Assembly: GCF_003112535.1 (NCBI RefSeq)
Contig: NZ_BEWA01000011.1
Location: 1 to 64,000 of the forward strand
Reading direction: 5' to 3'
Length of the DNA stretch: 64,000 nt
Source: Streptomyces rishiriensis
GTDB lineage: Bacteria > Actinomycetota > Actinomycetes > Streptomycetales > Streptomycetaceae
The notes below the pieces were generated by a model. The model saw only the letters and a list, made by a program, of their open reading frames with translations. It had not been told where the DNA came from and did no database searches. Below, piece after piece: positions 37,318 to 45,787 of this stretch. The translations under genes and the position numbers were made by a program. How positions within the stretch are numbered: position 1 is the stretch's first letter; every line of letters starts with the position of its first letter.

Positions 37318-37728
37318 GTGAGCACGCAGAAGCCGGTCGGGGTGGTGCTGGTGTCGCACAGCGCGCAGGTGGCGGAGGCCGTGGCCGAGCTGGCCCGGGG
37401 TCTGGCGGGCGGCGACACGGCGGTTCCGGTCGCCGCGGCGGGCGGGACGGAGGGCGGTGGGCTGGGCACCAGCGCCGATCTGATCGCCGCCGCCGCCGCC
37501 TCGGTGGACCGGGGCGCGGGCGTCGCGGTCCTCGCCGATCTGGGCAGCGCCGTCCTCACGGTCAAGGCGCTGCTCGCGGAGGGCGACGAGCTGCCCGAGG
37601 CCGCGCGCCTGGTGGACGCCCCGTTCGTGGAGGGTGCGGTCGCCGCCGTGGTCACCTCGGCGGCGGGCGCCGACCTCGACGCGGTGGAGGCGGCGGCCAA
37701 GGAGGCGTACACCTACCGCAAGGTGTGA
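37318..37728 (+). CDS. dhaM: PTS-type phosphotransferase subunit DhaM, 136 aa
   Basis: EIIA-mannose-like domain. The phosphorylated His is His14 (VVLVSHSAQVAEAVAEL), and the dimer-type block VAVLADLGSAVLTVKALL is typical. Only the single EIIA-like domain is present, without the HPr and EI extensions of the E. coli protein, so it must receive phosphate from the general HPr. GTG start with short spacing from dhaL. The operon closes with a strong hairpin at 37767-37804. Confidence 0.94.
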   Translation: MSTQKPVGVVLVSHSAQVAEAVAELARGLAGGDTAVPVAAAGGTEGGGLGTSADLIAAAAASVDRGAGVAVLADLGSAVLTVKALLAEGDELPEAARLVDAPFVEGAVAAVVTSAAGADLDAVEAAAKEAYTYRKV

Positions 37729-37766
37729 CACGGACGGCCGGCCCGGGACACCACACCTGGGGCCCC

Positions 37767-37804
37767 GGACCGGCCGTTCCCACGCGAGCGGGAGCGGCCG
37801 GTCC
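37767..37804. terminator. Bidirectional terminator hairpin
   Basis: GGACCGGCCG (37767-37776) pairs perfectly with CGGCCGGTCC (37795-37804), with an inner CCC/GGG pair in the loop. It lies between the converging dhaM and chitosanase genes and can serve both; no U-tract, as is usual in Streptomyces. Confidence 0.8.
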
Positions 37805-37864
37805 GGCGCCGGGTCCGGGAGCGGCCGGCCGGGGCCACGGGCCGTCCGGTCGCCCTTCGTCCTC

Positions 37865-38836
37865 TCACCCGTCCCCGTCCCCGTCGCCCGGTCCGGGGCC
37901 TTCGTCCGTCTCGGCGTCCGGGTCCGCGGGCGTCCCGGCGCCGTCGGTCCGGCCCGCCCGGGTCCCGGCCGCGCCGTCCGTCGCGCCCGTGCCGTCCGGG
38001 TCTTCCAGGGGCTCCTGGGCGACCGGTCCCGCGGCGGGCGCCCAGTCGTCCTCGGCGGCCCCCTCCTGCGGCGCCGTGCCGGCGTCGGTCGCCGGCGGCA
38101 CGGTGGGCGCGGGCGTCGGCGGCTCGGCGGCAGCCGTTCCCTTGACGAACGCCCGCGCCAGCTGCTCCCCCATCGCCACCGCGGACGCGTGGCTCTCGAT
38201 GGGCGTCGCCCGGGCGTTCTTGAAGACGATGTACGTGACGCCGGAGGGCGTGCCGCCGCCGTGCGGGTCGGGGCGGATGCCGAGCGCCGTGGCGGTGGCG
38301 TAGGACGCCTCGCCGATGATCTCGCGCGGTCCGATGTCCCCGACGACGGCGTACTCGACCCGGTCCCCGTAGACGACCGCCGCGACCGATCCCCCGCCCA
38401 CCCCGTGGGCACGGTAGTCCCACACGGCGCTGACGCCGGGCACCACGATGTAGGGCAGCGTCTCGGCGCTCAGATAGCGGCCGTCGGACTGCTGGTAGGC
38501 GGTGGCGTCGGAGAACAGCGGGTCGGTGCTGCTGTTGCATCGGGGGCTCGGGCGGCCGTCGCAGTCGATGTCCATGTCGGCCGTCCAGAAGACCGCCTCG
38601 TCGGTGCCGCAGACCGCGACCGTGGCGGGCGCGTCGTCGTCGGTGCGGTAGCGGCCGCGTGAGATCTGGGTGCAGTCGCGGACCCGGGCCAGCAGGTCGG
38701 CGGCGCGCACGGAGCCCTCCTGCCGGGACGGGGCGGCTCCGGGGGCGGCCGCGGACGGGCGCACCGCGACGGAGGGGGTGGCCGGGGCCAGCAGGGCCAG
38801 GCCGGCCGCGGCCAGCGTCAGCGACTTGACGCGCAC
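37865..38836 (-). CDS. GH75 chitosanase-like secreted protein with acidic tail, 323 aa
   Basis: Signal peptide (SLTLAAAGLALLAPATPSVA), then the glycoside hydrolase family 75 domain: DCTQISRGRYRTDDDAPATV, VFWTADMDIDCDGRPSPRC, DPLFSDATAYQQSDGRYL, VEYAVVGDIGPREIIGEASY and VTYIVFKNARATPIESH. The acidic residues in DMDIDCDG and VVGDIGP fit the catalytic positions. GH75 enzymes hydrolyse chitosan. After the domain comes a ~75-residue Pro/Ala/Asp-rich tail ending GDGDGDG. GTG 38836 follows GAGAGGG; an upstream in-frame start at 38872 exists. Confidence 0.92.
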   Translation of the reverse strand: MRVKSLTLAAAGLALLAPATPSVAVRPSAAAPGAAPSRQEGSVRAADLLARVRDCTQISRGRYRTDDDAPATVAVCGTDEAVFWTADMDIDCDGRPSPRCNSSTDPLFSDATAYQQSDGRYLSAETLPYIVVPGVSAVWDYRAHGVGGGSVAAVVYGDRVEYAVVGDIGPREIIGEASYATATALGIRPDPHGGGTPSGVTYIVFKNARATPIESHASAVAMGEQLARAFVKGTAAAEPPTPAPTVPPATDAGTAPQEGAAEDDWAPAAGPVAQEPLEDPDGTGATDGAAGTRAGRTDGAGTPADPDAETDEGPGPGDGDGDG

Positions 38837-39034
38837 GATGCGGGACCCTCTCGTGAGGACGTTGACGGACACTCAGAACAATCTGGTGTCGACCTCACCA
38901 CGCGGCCACTTGGAGGGGGCCGTACGGTGCACGACGCGCGGTAGGCGGCCACCGGGAGGCCCAACACCGTGTCCTGCGCGGTGGGGCGGGCCGGGAGGCG
39001 GCGCCGGTACGGCCTGCTGCTACCTTGCCGAGCC

Positions 39035-39526
39035 ATGAACGACAGTGTGTACGTGGGCAACGCGGGCCAGGACGCCGCGCTGGACCGCGGGTGGCTGCTG
39101 GGGCATTTCAAGGACGCCTCCGATCCTCGGCACAGCGAGGCCGTGGAGATCAAATGGGGCGTCCATCCACAGGGCGACGAGCGGGTCCGGTGGGTGACCG
39201 GTGAGGAGCGCACCGCCCTCCTGGTCCTCGTCAGCGGGCGCTTCCGGGTGGAACTGCCCGGACGCAGCGTGCTCCTGGCCCGGCAGGGGGACTACGTCGT
39301 GTGGGGCCACGGCGTCGACCACTCCTGGTGCGCGGAGGAGGAGTCCGTGGTGCTGACGGTTCGCTGGCCCTCCGTCGCCGGCTACCGGGTGAACGACGAG
39401 GACGATCGCGTCCAGGGGGCAGGGGGGCAGGAGGCCGGGGGCCCGGCGACCGTCTCGGCTCCGGGCCCCCGGGCGACTCCGCCGGCGCGGGATCAGCGAC
39501 GACAGCGGTCCGCGCCACCGGCATGA
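39035..39526 (+). CDS. Cupin-like protein (often mislabelled signal peptidase I), 163 aa
   Basis: Begins MNDSVYVGNAGQDAALDRGWLLGHF. The core (about 40-115) is a double-stranded beta-helix: EIKWGVHPQGDERVRWVTGEERTALLVLVSGRFRVELPGRSVLLARQGDYVVWGHGVDHSW. This matches a Streptomyces family that databases sometimes call signal peptidase I, although no Ser/Lys peptidase site or membrane segment is present. The last ~40 residues are Gly/Pro-rich and poorly conserved. Function unknown, probably small-molecule sensing or stress. Confidence 0.82.
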   Translation: MNDSVYVGNAGQDAALDRGWLLGHFKDASDPRHSEAVEIKWGVHPQGDERVRWVTGEERTALLVLVSGRFRVELPGRSVLLARQGDYVVWGHGVDHSWCAEEESVVLTVRWPSVAGYRVNDEDDRVQGAGGQEAGGPATVSAPGPRATPPARDQRRQRSAPPA

Positions 39527-39697
39527 ACTTCCGAGCCCTCAGGGAGAGTTCAGCCGCGAGGAGCTTCAGCATACGTAACGTCCGGGTGCGGTCGCCAACG
39601 GCGGCCCCCGCAACCGTCCCGTCCCCTTGATGTGCTCGCGCGACCACGCCATATTGGTCCGGACCATTGCCGCGATGCCGGGCCGGGAGGCGAAGCC

Positions 39698-40669
39698 GTG
39701 CGACGTGTTGCGCTGGGGATGGCGGGGAGCGGGCTGGTGGCGGCCCTGTCGTGCGGCTGCGCCGCCGCAGGCGGCTCCGACGAGGGCCGGGCGCCCGGCC
39801 CGCCCACCGGCGTCAGCGCCCGGGCCGGGAGCGCGACGAGCGTGCACGTGATGTGGAACGCGGTCGCCGCCGACCCGGAGGTCAGCGGCTACGAGGTGTA
39901 CCGGGACGGGAGGAAGGCCGACGACGTGCCCGCCTCCGCGCACATGCTGGACGTCGTCCGGCTCGCCCCGTCCACCGTGTACGTCTTCACCGTGCGGGCC
40001 CGCGGCGCCGACGGGCGGCTGGGCCCGCGCAGCCGGGAGGTGCGGGCCACCACGCCGGCCGCCGCCGCGGACCACTCGGCCCCCACCCCGCCGGGCGGGG
40101 TCACAGGGCGGGCCGCCGGGAGCCGAGCCGTCCAGCTGTCCTGGTCGCCGTCCACGGACGACCGCGCGGTCGTGTCGTACGACGTCTTCCAGGGCGGCGC
40201 GAAGATCCACAGCGTCGGGGGCGGCCAGACGGCGACGGTCGTCACGGGGCTGCGCCCGCACACCCGCTACGCGTTCACCGTCCGGGCCCGCGATGCGGCC
40301 GACAACGTCTCGTCCGCCGGTCCGCCCGTGCGCCTCACCACCGCGGCGGGCGCCGACGAGGGGCCGGACACCGCGCCGGGCGGCTTCCGAGCCGCCTGCC
40401 GTCTCGCCGACGGCGCCTACTACCTCGACCTCTCCTGGACGCCGCCGCAGGTGGACGGCGTCGTCACGGAGTACCAGGTCGAGCTCGACGGGCGGCCGGC
40501 CACCTCGCTGGTCTGGGGCGGCGCCCCGCCCCGGGGAAGGGCGGCGTACAGCTTCTACGCGGGGCGGGACGCGGGGGTCGGCCATCGGGTGCGGCTGCGG
40601 GCCCGGCTGCCGGACGGCACATGGGGCGCGTTCTCGGCGCAGCGGGAGGTGACGACGGGCGGGCGGTGA
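39698..40669 (+). CDS. Secreted fibronectin type III repeat protein, 323 aa
   Basis: An N-terminal hydrophobic signal ends in a Cys-rich, lipobox-like segment (VAALSCGCAAAGG). Two clear FN3 domains follow: about 35-125 (PPTGVSARAGSATSVHVMWNAV...TVYVFTVRARGADG) and about 130-220 (PPGGVTGRAAGSRAVQLSWSPS...TRYAFTVRARDAADN). A third diverged module is at about 230-320 (YYLDLSWTPPQVDGVVTEYQV). No catalytic domain is attached. GTG 39698 has GGGAGG at good spacing. Probably a cell-surface binding or adhesion protein. Confidence 0.87.
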   Translation: MRRVALGMAGSGLVAALSCGCAAAGGSDEGRAPGPPTGVSARAGSATSVHVMWNAVAADPEVSGYEVYRDGRKADDVPASAHMLDVVRLAPSTVYVFTVRARGADGRLGPRSREVRATTPAAAADHSAPTPPGGVTGRAAGSRAVQLSWSPSTDDRAVVSYDVFQGGAKIHSVGGGQTATVVTGLRPHTRYAFTVRARDAADNVSSAGPPVRLTTAAGADEGPDTAPGGFRAACRLADGAYYLDLSWTPPQVDGVVTEYQVELDGRPATSLVWGGAPPRGRAAYSFYAGRDAGVGHRVRLRARLPDGTWGAFSAQREVTTGGR

Positions 40670-40853
40670 CGACGGGCGGGCGCGGGTGAGCGCCGCATGG
40701 GCCGTCCGGAGGAATCCGTCACCTGCCCGGGGGCAGCCCGGGTGCGGGGCGGACGCACGGCGCTTTGGCTGACCCTGAGGCAGCACGGGCGTACCCGATC
40801 CTCGGCGGCGCAAGGGATGTACCGCCAACCGTGCCGCCGCCGGAGGACATCCG

Positions 40854-41393
40854 ATGCGCACTTCCCGTCTCCTCGTCCGCTCAGGGCTGACCGTGGCAGC
40901 CGCCGCCGCACTGCCCCTCACCCTGACCTCCGGGCCGGCCGCCGCCCGGGCCTCGGGCATCTCCGTCAGCACGACCGGCTCCACGGTGTCGGTGGTGACC
41001 GGCTCCTGCACCCAGATCAACGGCAGCTGGGGCACGGCGGCGCTGCTCAGCGGCAGCCAGGCGAGCTTCTCGCAGGGTCGGCAGGTGGCCCTGTCGGGGA
41101 CGACCGCCGGGCAGTCCGCGGCCTGGTCGGCCGTCTCCCCCGGCACGTACACCGTCGTCGTCATGTGCTCGCGGGGCGACACCGCGGGCACCCAGTCCGT
41201 GATCGTCTCCGCCCCGTCCAGCCCGACGATCTCCGCGACGGCCTCGCCCTCGCGGGGGGTGATGGGCGGCCTCGGCGGCGCGGCCCGCGACTACGGCACC
41301 GTCACCATGGCGGTGGGCGGCGCGCTGGTGGGCGCGGGCGCCATCGCGGCGGCCTGGTTCCTGCGCCGCCGCTCGAAGCCGTACCGGTTCTGA
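40854..41393 (+). CDS. Secreted Ser/Thr-rich protein with C-terminal membrane anchor, 179 aa
   Basis: Signal peptide (LLVRSGLTVAAAAALPLTLTSGPAAA), an extracellular Ser/Thr/Gly-rich domain with two Cys (CTQINGSWG and MCSRGD) that may pair, then a C-terminal transmembrane helix (TMAVGGALVGAGAIAAAWFL) and a basic RRRSKPYRF tail. This resembles a tail-anchored surface protein; no LPxTG sorting motif is seen. No family recognised. ATG at 40854 fits the signal sequence. Confidence 0.78.
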   Translation: MRTSRLLVRSGLTVAAAAALPLTLTSGPAAARASGISVSTTGSTVSVVTGSCTQINGSWGTAALLSGSQASFSQGRQVALSGTTAGQSAAWSAVSPGTYTVVVMCSRGDTAGTQSVIVSAPSSPTISATASPSRGVMGGLGGAARDYGTVTMAVGGALVGAGAIAAAWFLRRRSKPYRF

Positions 41394-41407
41394 GGCCCGT
41401 CACCGCC

Positions 41408-41445
41408 CCTGAGACCGTTCACGGCTCCTGAGACCGTTCACGGCT
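41408..41445. repeat. Tandem 19-bp duplication at the 3' end of padR
   Basis: CCTGAGACCGTTCACGGCT occurs twice head to tail (41408-41426, 41427-41445). It covers the padR stop codon, so the second copy provides a back-up stop outside the gene. Confidence 0.7.
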
Positions 41446-41992
41446 CCTGAGGCCGGTCCTCCGCGGCGGGCAATCCCGCCAGGGCCTCGGTGAGCCACCG
41501 CGTCCAGAAGGTCTCCAGCTCGATGCCGGCGCGCAGGACCAGGTGCTGCAGCCTGGCCTGCGCGCTGTCCTCGCCGGGCGGGAAGTCGCGCTCCTCGATC
41601 TCCTCGTACTCGGCCAACTGCCGCCGGTGCAGCTCCAGATGGCGGCGCAGGTCGGCCTCCAGGCCCGCGGTGCCGACGACGGCCGCGGCGCGCAGCCGCA
41701 GCAGCATGGCGTCGCGGTGCGGCTTCGGGTCCTGGGCGGCCGCCGTCCAGCGCGCGAGTTCGGCGCGGCCCGCGGGCAGGACCTCGTAGGCCTTCTTCTG
41801 CCCGCGGGCCGGCTGCTCGGCGGGCAGGGCGCGGATGTGGCCCTCGGCCTCCAGTCGTCCCAGTTCGCGATAGATCTGCTGGTGCGTCGCCGACCAGAAG
41901 TAGCCGATCGACCTGTCGAACCGGCGGGTCAGATCCAGCCCCGACGAGGGCCGCTCGAGCAGGGCGGTGAGGATCGCGTGCGGGAGTGACAT
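41438..41992 (-). CDS. PadR-family transcriptional regulator, 184 aa
   Basis: The N-terminal winged helix has the PadR signature MSLPHAILTALLERPSSGLDLTRRFDRSIGYFWSATHQQIYRELGRLEAEGHI. The C-terminal helical dimerisation domain (about 95-175) follows. It lies 30 bp downstream of the 2,4-dienoyl-CoA reductase gene on the same strand, so both are probably co-transcribed and it may control that operon. ATGACGTCAT spans the start codon (41991-42000). Confidence 0.92.
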   Translation of the reverse strand: MSLPHAILTALLERPSSGLDLTRRFDRSIGYFWSATHQQIYRELGRLEAEGHIRALPAEQPARGQKKAYEVLPAGRAELARWTAAAQDPKPHRDAMLLRLRAAAVVGTAGLEADLRRHLELHRRQLAEYEEIEERDFPPGEDSAQARLQHLVLRAGIELETFWTRWLTEALAGLPAAEDRPQEP

Positions 41993-42022
41993 GACGTCAT
42001 CCTAGGGACGGGTCCGAGGCCT

Positions 42023-44038
42023 CTACAGTGCCGCCGCCAGCTCCGTGCCCTGCTGGACGGCGCGCTTGGCGTCCAGTTCGGCGGCCACGTCCGCGCCGCC
42101 GATCAGGTGGACGGAGCCGCCGGCGGCGACCAGGGCCTCGTACAGGTCGCGGCGCGGGTCCTGGCCGGTGCACAGGACGATCGTGTCGACCTCCAGGACG
42201 GTGCTCTGCTCGCCGACGGTCACATGGAGCCCGGCGTCGTCGATGCGGTCGTAGCGCACGCCCGGGACCATGGTGACGCCCCGGTGCCTGAGCTCGGTGC
42301 GGTGGATCCAGCCGGTGGTCTTGCCGAGGCCCGCGCCGACCTTGCCGGGCTTGCGCTGCAGGAGGTGCACCGTGCGCGGCGGGACGGGGCGTTCGGGGGC
42401 GGCGAGACCGCCGGGGCCCCGGTAGTCCATGTCGACGCCCCACTGGCGGAAGTAGGCCGCCGGGTCCTCGCTCGTCTTGTCGCCGCCGTCGGTGAGGAAC
42501 TCGGCCACGTCGAAGCCGATGCCGCCCGCGCCGAGGATCGCGACGCGGTCGCCGACGGGCGCGCCGTCGCGCAGGACGTCGAGGTAGCCGACGACGCTCG
42601 GGTGGTCGACGCCCGGGATGTCGGGGGTGCGGGGGCTGACGCCGGTGGCGACGACGACCTCGTCGTAGTCGGCGACGTCCTCGGCGGCGACGTGTGTGTC
42701 GAGCCGGACCTCCACGCCGTGCGCGGCGAGCTGGTGGCGGAAGTAGCGCAGCGTCTCGTCGAACTCCTGCTTGCCGGGCACCTTGCGGGCGACGTTGAGC
42801 TGCCCGCCGATCTCGCTCGCCGCGTCGAAGAGGGTGACGTGGTGGCCCCGTTCGGCCGCGCCGACCGCGCACGCCAGGCCCGCGGGCCCCGCGCCGACGA
42901 CCGCGACCCGCTTGCGCAGCCGGGTCGGGGCGAGGATCAGCTCGGTCTCGTGACAGGCGCGCGGGTTGACCAGGCAGGAGGTGATCTTCCCGCTGAAGGT
43001 GTGGTCGAGGCAGGCCTGGTTGCAGCCGATGCAGGTGTTGATGGCCTCGGGCGTGCCGGCCGCGGCCTTGTTGACGAAGTCGGGGTCGGCGAGCATCGGG
43101 CGGGCCATGGACACCATGTCCGCACAGCCGTCGGCGAGCAACTCCTCGGCCACCTCGGGGGTGTTGATCCGGTTGGTGGTGACCAGGGGCACGGAGACCG
43201 CGCCCATGAGCTTCTTCGTCACCCAGGTGTAGGCGCCGCGCGGTACCGAGGTGGCGATGGTGGGGATCCGCGCCTCGTGCCAGCCGATGCCGGTGTTGAT
43301 GATCGTCGCGCCGGCCGCCTCGACCGCCTGCGCGAGGGTGACGACCTCGTCGAGGGTCGAGCCGCCGGGCACCAGGTCCAGCATGGACAGCCGGTAGACG
43401 ACGATGAAGTCCTCGCCGACCGCCTCGCGCACCCGCCGCACGATCTCGACCGGGAAGCGCATGCGGTTCTCGTACGAGCCGCCCCAGCGATCCGTGCGGT
43501 GGTTGGTCGCGGCCGCGACGAACTCGTTGACGAGGTACCCCTCGGAGCCCATGATCTCGACGCCGTCGTAGCCGGCCTGCCGGGCGAGGCGGGCGGCCCG
43601 GGCGTAGTCGTCGATGGTGCGCTCGACGTCGGCGTCGGTGAGTTCACGGGGCACGAAGGGACTGATCGGCGCCTGCAGGGGGCTCGGCGCGACCAGGTCC
43701 GGGTGGTAGGCGTACCGGCCGAAGTGCAGGATCTGCATCGCGATGCGGCCGCCCTCGCGGTGCACGGCGTCGGTGACGAGCCGGTGCTGCTCGGCCTCCG
43801 CGTCCGTGGTGAGCCTGGCGCCGCCCTCGCCGGGCCGGCCCTCGTCGTTGGGGGCGATGCCGCCGGTGACGATGAGGCCCACGCCGCCGCGTGCGCGGGC
43901 GGCGTAGAACTCGGCCATGCGCTCGAAGCCGCGCTCGGCCTCCTCCAGGCCGATGTGCATCGAGCCCATCAGGACGCGGTTGGGCAGGGTGGTGAAGCCC
44001 AGGTCGAGCGGGCTCAGCAGGTGGGGGTAGCGGCTCAT
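42023..44038 (-). CDS. fadH: NADPH-dependent 2,4-dienoyl-CoA reductase, 671 aa
   Basis: Old-yellow-enzyme-type FMN barrel (about 1-360) starting MSRYPHLLSPLDLGFTTLPNRVLMGSMH. The iron-sulfur ligands are in CIGCNQACLDHTF and SCLVNPRAC. NAD(P)/FAD-binding domains follow (about 375-670) with VAVVGAGPAGLACA and AILGAGGIGFDVAEFL. It reduces 2,4-dienoyl-CoA in beta-oxidation of unsaturated fatty acids, or related enones. Length matches E. coli FadH. ATG 44038 is preferred over the upstream frame. A perfect palindrome lies 55 bp upstream. Confidence 0.94.
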   Translation of the reverse strand: MSRYPHLLSPLDLGFTTLPNRVLMGSMHIGLEEAERGFERMAEFYAARARGGVGLIVTGGIAPNDEGRPGEGGARLTTDAEAEQHRLVTDAVHREGGRIAMQILHFGRYAYHPDLVAPSPLQAPISPFVPRELTDADVERTIDDYARAARLARQAGYDGVEIMGSEGYLVNEFVAAATNHRTDRWGGSYENRMRFPVEIVRRVREAVGEDFIVVYRLSMLDLVPGGSTLDEVVTLAQAVEAAGATIINTGIGWHEARIPTIATSVPRGAYTWVTKKLMGAVSVPLVTTNRINTPEVAEELLADGCADMVSMARPMLADPDFVNKAAAGTPEAINTCIGCNQACLDHTFSGKITSCLVNPRACHETELILAPTRLRKRVAVVGAGPAGLACAVGAAERGHHVTLFDAASEIGGQLNVARKVPGKQEFDETLRYFRHQLAAHGVEVRLDTHVAAEDVADYDEVVVATGVSPRTPDIPGVDHPSVVGYLDVLRDGAPVGDRVAILGAGGIGFDVAEFLTDGGDKTSEDPAAYFRQWGVDMDYRGPGGLAAPERPVPPRTVHLLQRKPGKVGAGLGKTTGWIHRTELRHRGVTMVPGVRYDRIDDAGLHVTVGEQSTVLEVDTIVLCTGQDPRRDLYEALVAAGGSVHLIGGADVAAELDAKRAVQQGTELAAAL

Positions 44039-44092
44039 GGCAGGCCTCCGTGCGCGGCGGTAGTCCCTCAGTTCTAGAGGACCGCGCACGGG

Positions 44093-44112
44093 TTGTGCAA
44101 CTAGTTGCACAA
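44093..44112. promoter_or_regulatory. Perfect 20-bp palindromic operator upstream of fadH
   Basis: TTGTGCAACTAGTTGCACAA is a perfect palindrome 55 bp before the fadH start. It shares the 10-bp block TTGTGCAACT with the promoter of the MarR-family gene at 49855, so that regulator is a candidate ligand. TetR- or MarR-type size and symmetry. Confidence 0.8.
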
Positions 44113-44187
44113 TAAGGCCCGGCTCATGTGCCGCAGGTCACCGCCTCACGGACTTCGCCGGACTTCCCCGGCTCGCCCGTCAGGCGC

Positions 44188-44556
44188 TCACCGGCTTTCG
44201 AGCAGCACGTGCAGCTCCCGCTCCTGGTCGCCGGAGGCGGAGGACAGGTCGCGCACCGAGAACACCGAGTCGAGCGTCGCGCGGAGCCGCTCGATCGCCC
44301 AGTAGCTGCCCTGCGCGTCGGCCTCGACGGACGACGAGAGGCGGGCCGGCTCGGCGCAGTCGCGCGTTTCGGTGACCTCGAAGGTCCCGAGCCACACCAT
44401 CGGGCGCGACTCGTGGAGTTGCTGCGGCTCCTCGCCGCTGCCGCGGTCGGACTCGAAGCACGCGTTGAGCGCGTCGAACACGATCCGGGCGTCTTCCTTG
44501 CTGCATCCGCTGATCTCGACGGAGACGGACTCTTCGTGCGATCGCTCGCGATCCAT
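44188..44556 (-). CDS. Conserved hypothetical protein, 122 aa
   Basis: Soluble acidic protein starting MDRERSHEESVSVEISGCSK, followed by EDARIVFDALNACFESDRG, PMVWLGTFEVTET and GSYWAIERLRATLDSVFSV. The alternating beta and helix pattern suggests a small alpha/beta fold. ATG 44556 has GGAG at good distance. No family recognised. It lies upstream of fadH on the same strand, but the palindrome between them argues for separate control of fadH. Confidence 0.72.
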   Translation of the reverse strand: MDRERSHEESVSVEISGCSKEDARIVFDALNACFESDRGSGEEPQQLHESRPMVWLGTFEVTETRDCAEPARLSSSVEADAQGSYWAIERLRATLDSVFSVRDLSSASGDQERELHVLLESR

Positions 44557-44655
44557 CGTGATCGCTCCTCTCGTGGGGTGGCGCGGCTGTGCGGGTTCCC
44601 CGCGAACCGCTCCACATCCCAAGAAAAACATCCCTTTGCGATCGGGACCAGCGAC

Positions 44656-44684
44656 GGGCCGGCGGCGTGAGCGGCCGCCGGCCC
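44656..44684. terminator. Strong hairpin terminator downstream of the secreted protein gene
   Basis: GGGCCGGCGGC (44656-44666) pairs perfectly with GCCGCCGGCCC (44674-44684) around a 7-base loop. It follows the stop of the leftward gene at 44690 by 5 bp. Confidence 0.8.
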
Positions 44685-44689
44685 CGGGC

Positions 44690-45592
44690 TCAGCCGCGGG
44701 TGAACCGGTACGTCTTGCTGTCTGTCAGCACGCAGAATCCGGGCGAGACGACGATCACGCGCAGGGTGCCGCTGCGGCGGTCGTAGTCGACGCCCTCCGC
44801 CTCGAAGGAGCCCGAGCAGGAGCTGCGCAGCGGAAGCTGACGCAGGGCCGTGACATGGCCGGTGACGTCGGAGCCGCCGTTCGGCTGCGCGGACAGGTCG
44901 ATCTGCAGAAGGGGCTTGGTGACGCCGAAGAGGGTGCCGGCCGGGTCGTCCGAGGCACACAGCAGGGTGGTCGGACCGGTGAAGTCACAGCCCTGCACGT
45001 CGCGTACGGCGTGGTCGAGGCGGACGGTCGACGCCTGCGGCAGATCCGCCGAGGGCGAGGTGCTCGCGTTCGCGCCGGGGGTGGGGAAGACGAGGAATCG
45101 GGTCATGGTGCCCCACTCGCCCGAGAGCATCCACTGGCTGTCCGGGGTGATCGCGACCCAGGAGTTGTTCAGGGCCTCGCCCGGGCCCAGCGCGTGGACG
45201 TACTCCGACCAGGCGCCGCCGGGCGCCTGCACCCGGTACATCTTCGAGCCCTTCGTGTCGCTCTGGTAGGGCTCGACGTAGTAGCCGCCGTAGGAGGCGT
45301 CCGGGTCGCCGACATGGTTCCAGCCCCGCACCGACACGGACAGGGGGATGGTGCCGATGCCGGTGTAGCGGTTGGGGCTGCCCGCCGGGAGCTCGACCGA
45401 GGCCAGCCCCTGGCTCTCGGTCAGCGGATCGGCCCGGTCGGAGCCGATCTCGGTCCAGGCGTCCGCGGCCGCGGCCTGCGGGGCCGCGGACAGGGCGGTG
45501 ACGGTCGCGACGGCCAGTGCGAGGAAGGAGGCGCGGGCGGTGCGGGCGACGCCGGCCAGGGGGGCGCGGCGGCGGACGGGGCGCAGGGGCAT
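44690..45592 (-). CDS. Secreted protein of unknown function, 300 aa
   Basis: A clear signal peptide (about 1-42: basic RRRAPLAGVARTARAS, hydrophobic FLALAVATVTALSAA, cleavage near AQAAAADA) and a beta-rich mature region, with blocks such as AGSPNRYTGIGTIPLSV, GGYYVEPYQSDTKGSKMYRV, SWVAITPDSQWMLSGEWG and VDYDRRSGTLRVIVVSPGFC. The pattern suggests a beta-propeller-like extracellular protein. No catalytic motif or named family was recognised. It is divergent from the SpoIIE-type gene at 45788. Confidence 0.8.
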   Translation of the reverse strand: MPLRPVRRRAPLAGVARTARASFLALAVATVTALSAAPQAAAADAWTEIGSDRADPLTESQGLASVELPAGSPNRYTGIGTIPLSVSVRGWNHVGDPDASYGGYYVEPYQSDTKGSKMYRVQAPGGAWSEYVHALGPGEALNNSWVAITPDSQWMLSGEWGTMTRFLVFPTPGANASTSPSADLPQASTVRLDHAVRDVQGCDFTGPTTLLCASDDPAGTLFGVTKPLLQIDLSAQPNGGSDVTGHVTALRQLPLRSSCSGSFEAEGVDYDRRSGTLRVIVVSPGFCVLTDSKTYRFTRG

Positions 45593-45787
45593 GGGACTCC
45601 TCGTGAAGGGGGGTGAGGCGCGCTCGGCGCACAGTCTGGCCCGTGATCATGGTCATGTACAGGCCAATCAAATGGACGGTGGCGGACCCTGAGGAGAACG
45701 GCGCGCCGAGCCGTACTGGAGGACCATGGGCAGGGGTGTCCAGGCGTGGGAGAAATGGGTTGAGCGCGAGAGAACAGGGGAGTCGGC

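Noticed and set aside
39035..39526. Annotation as signal peptidase I
   Set aside because: The protein has a cupin-like core and no membrane segment or Ser/Lys catalytic motif; the peptidase label is probably propagated in error.
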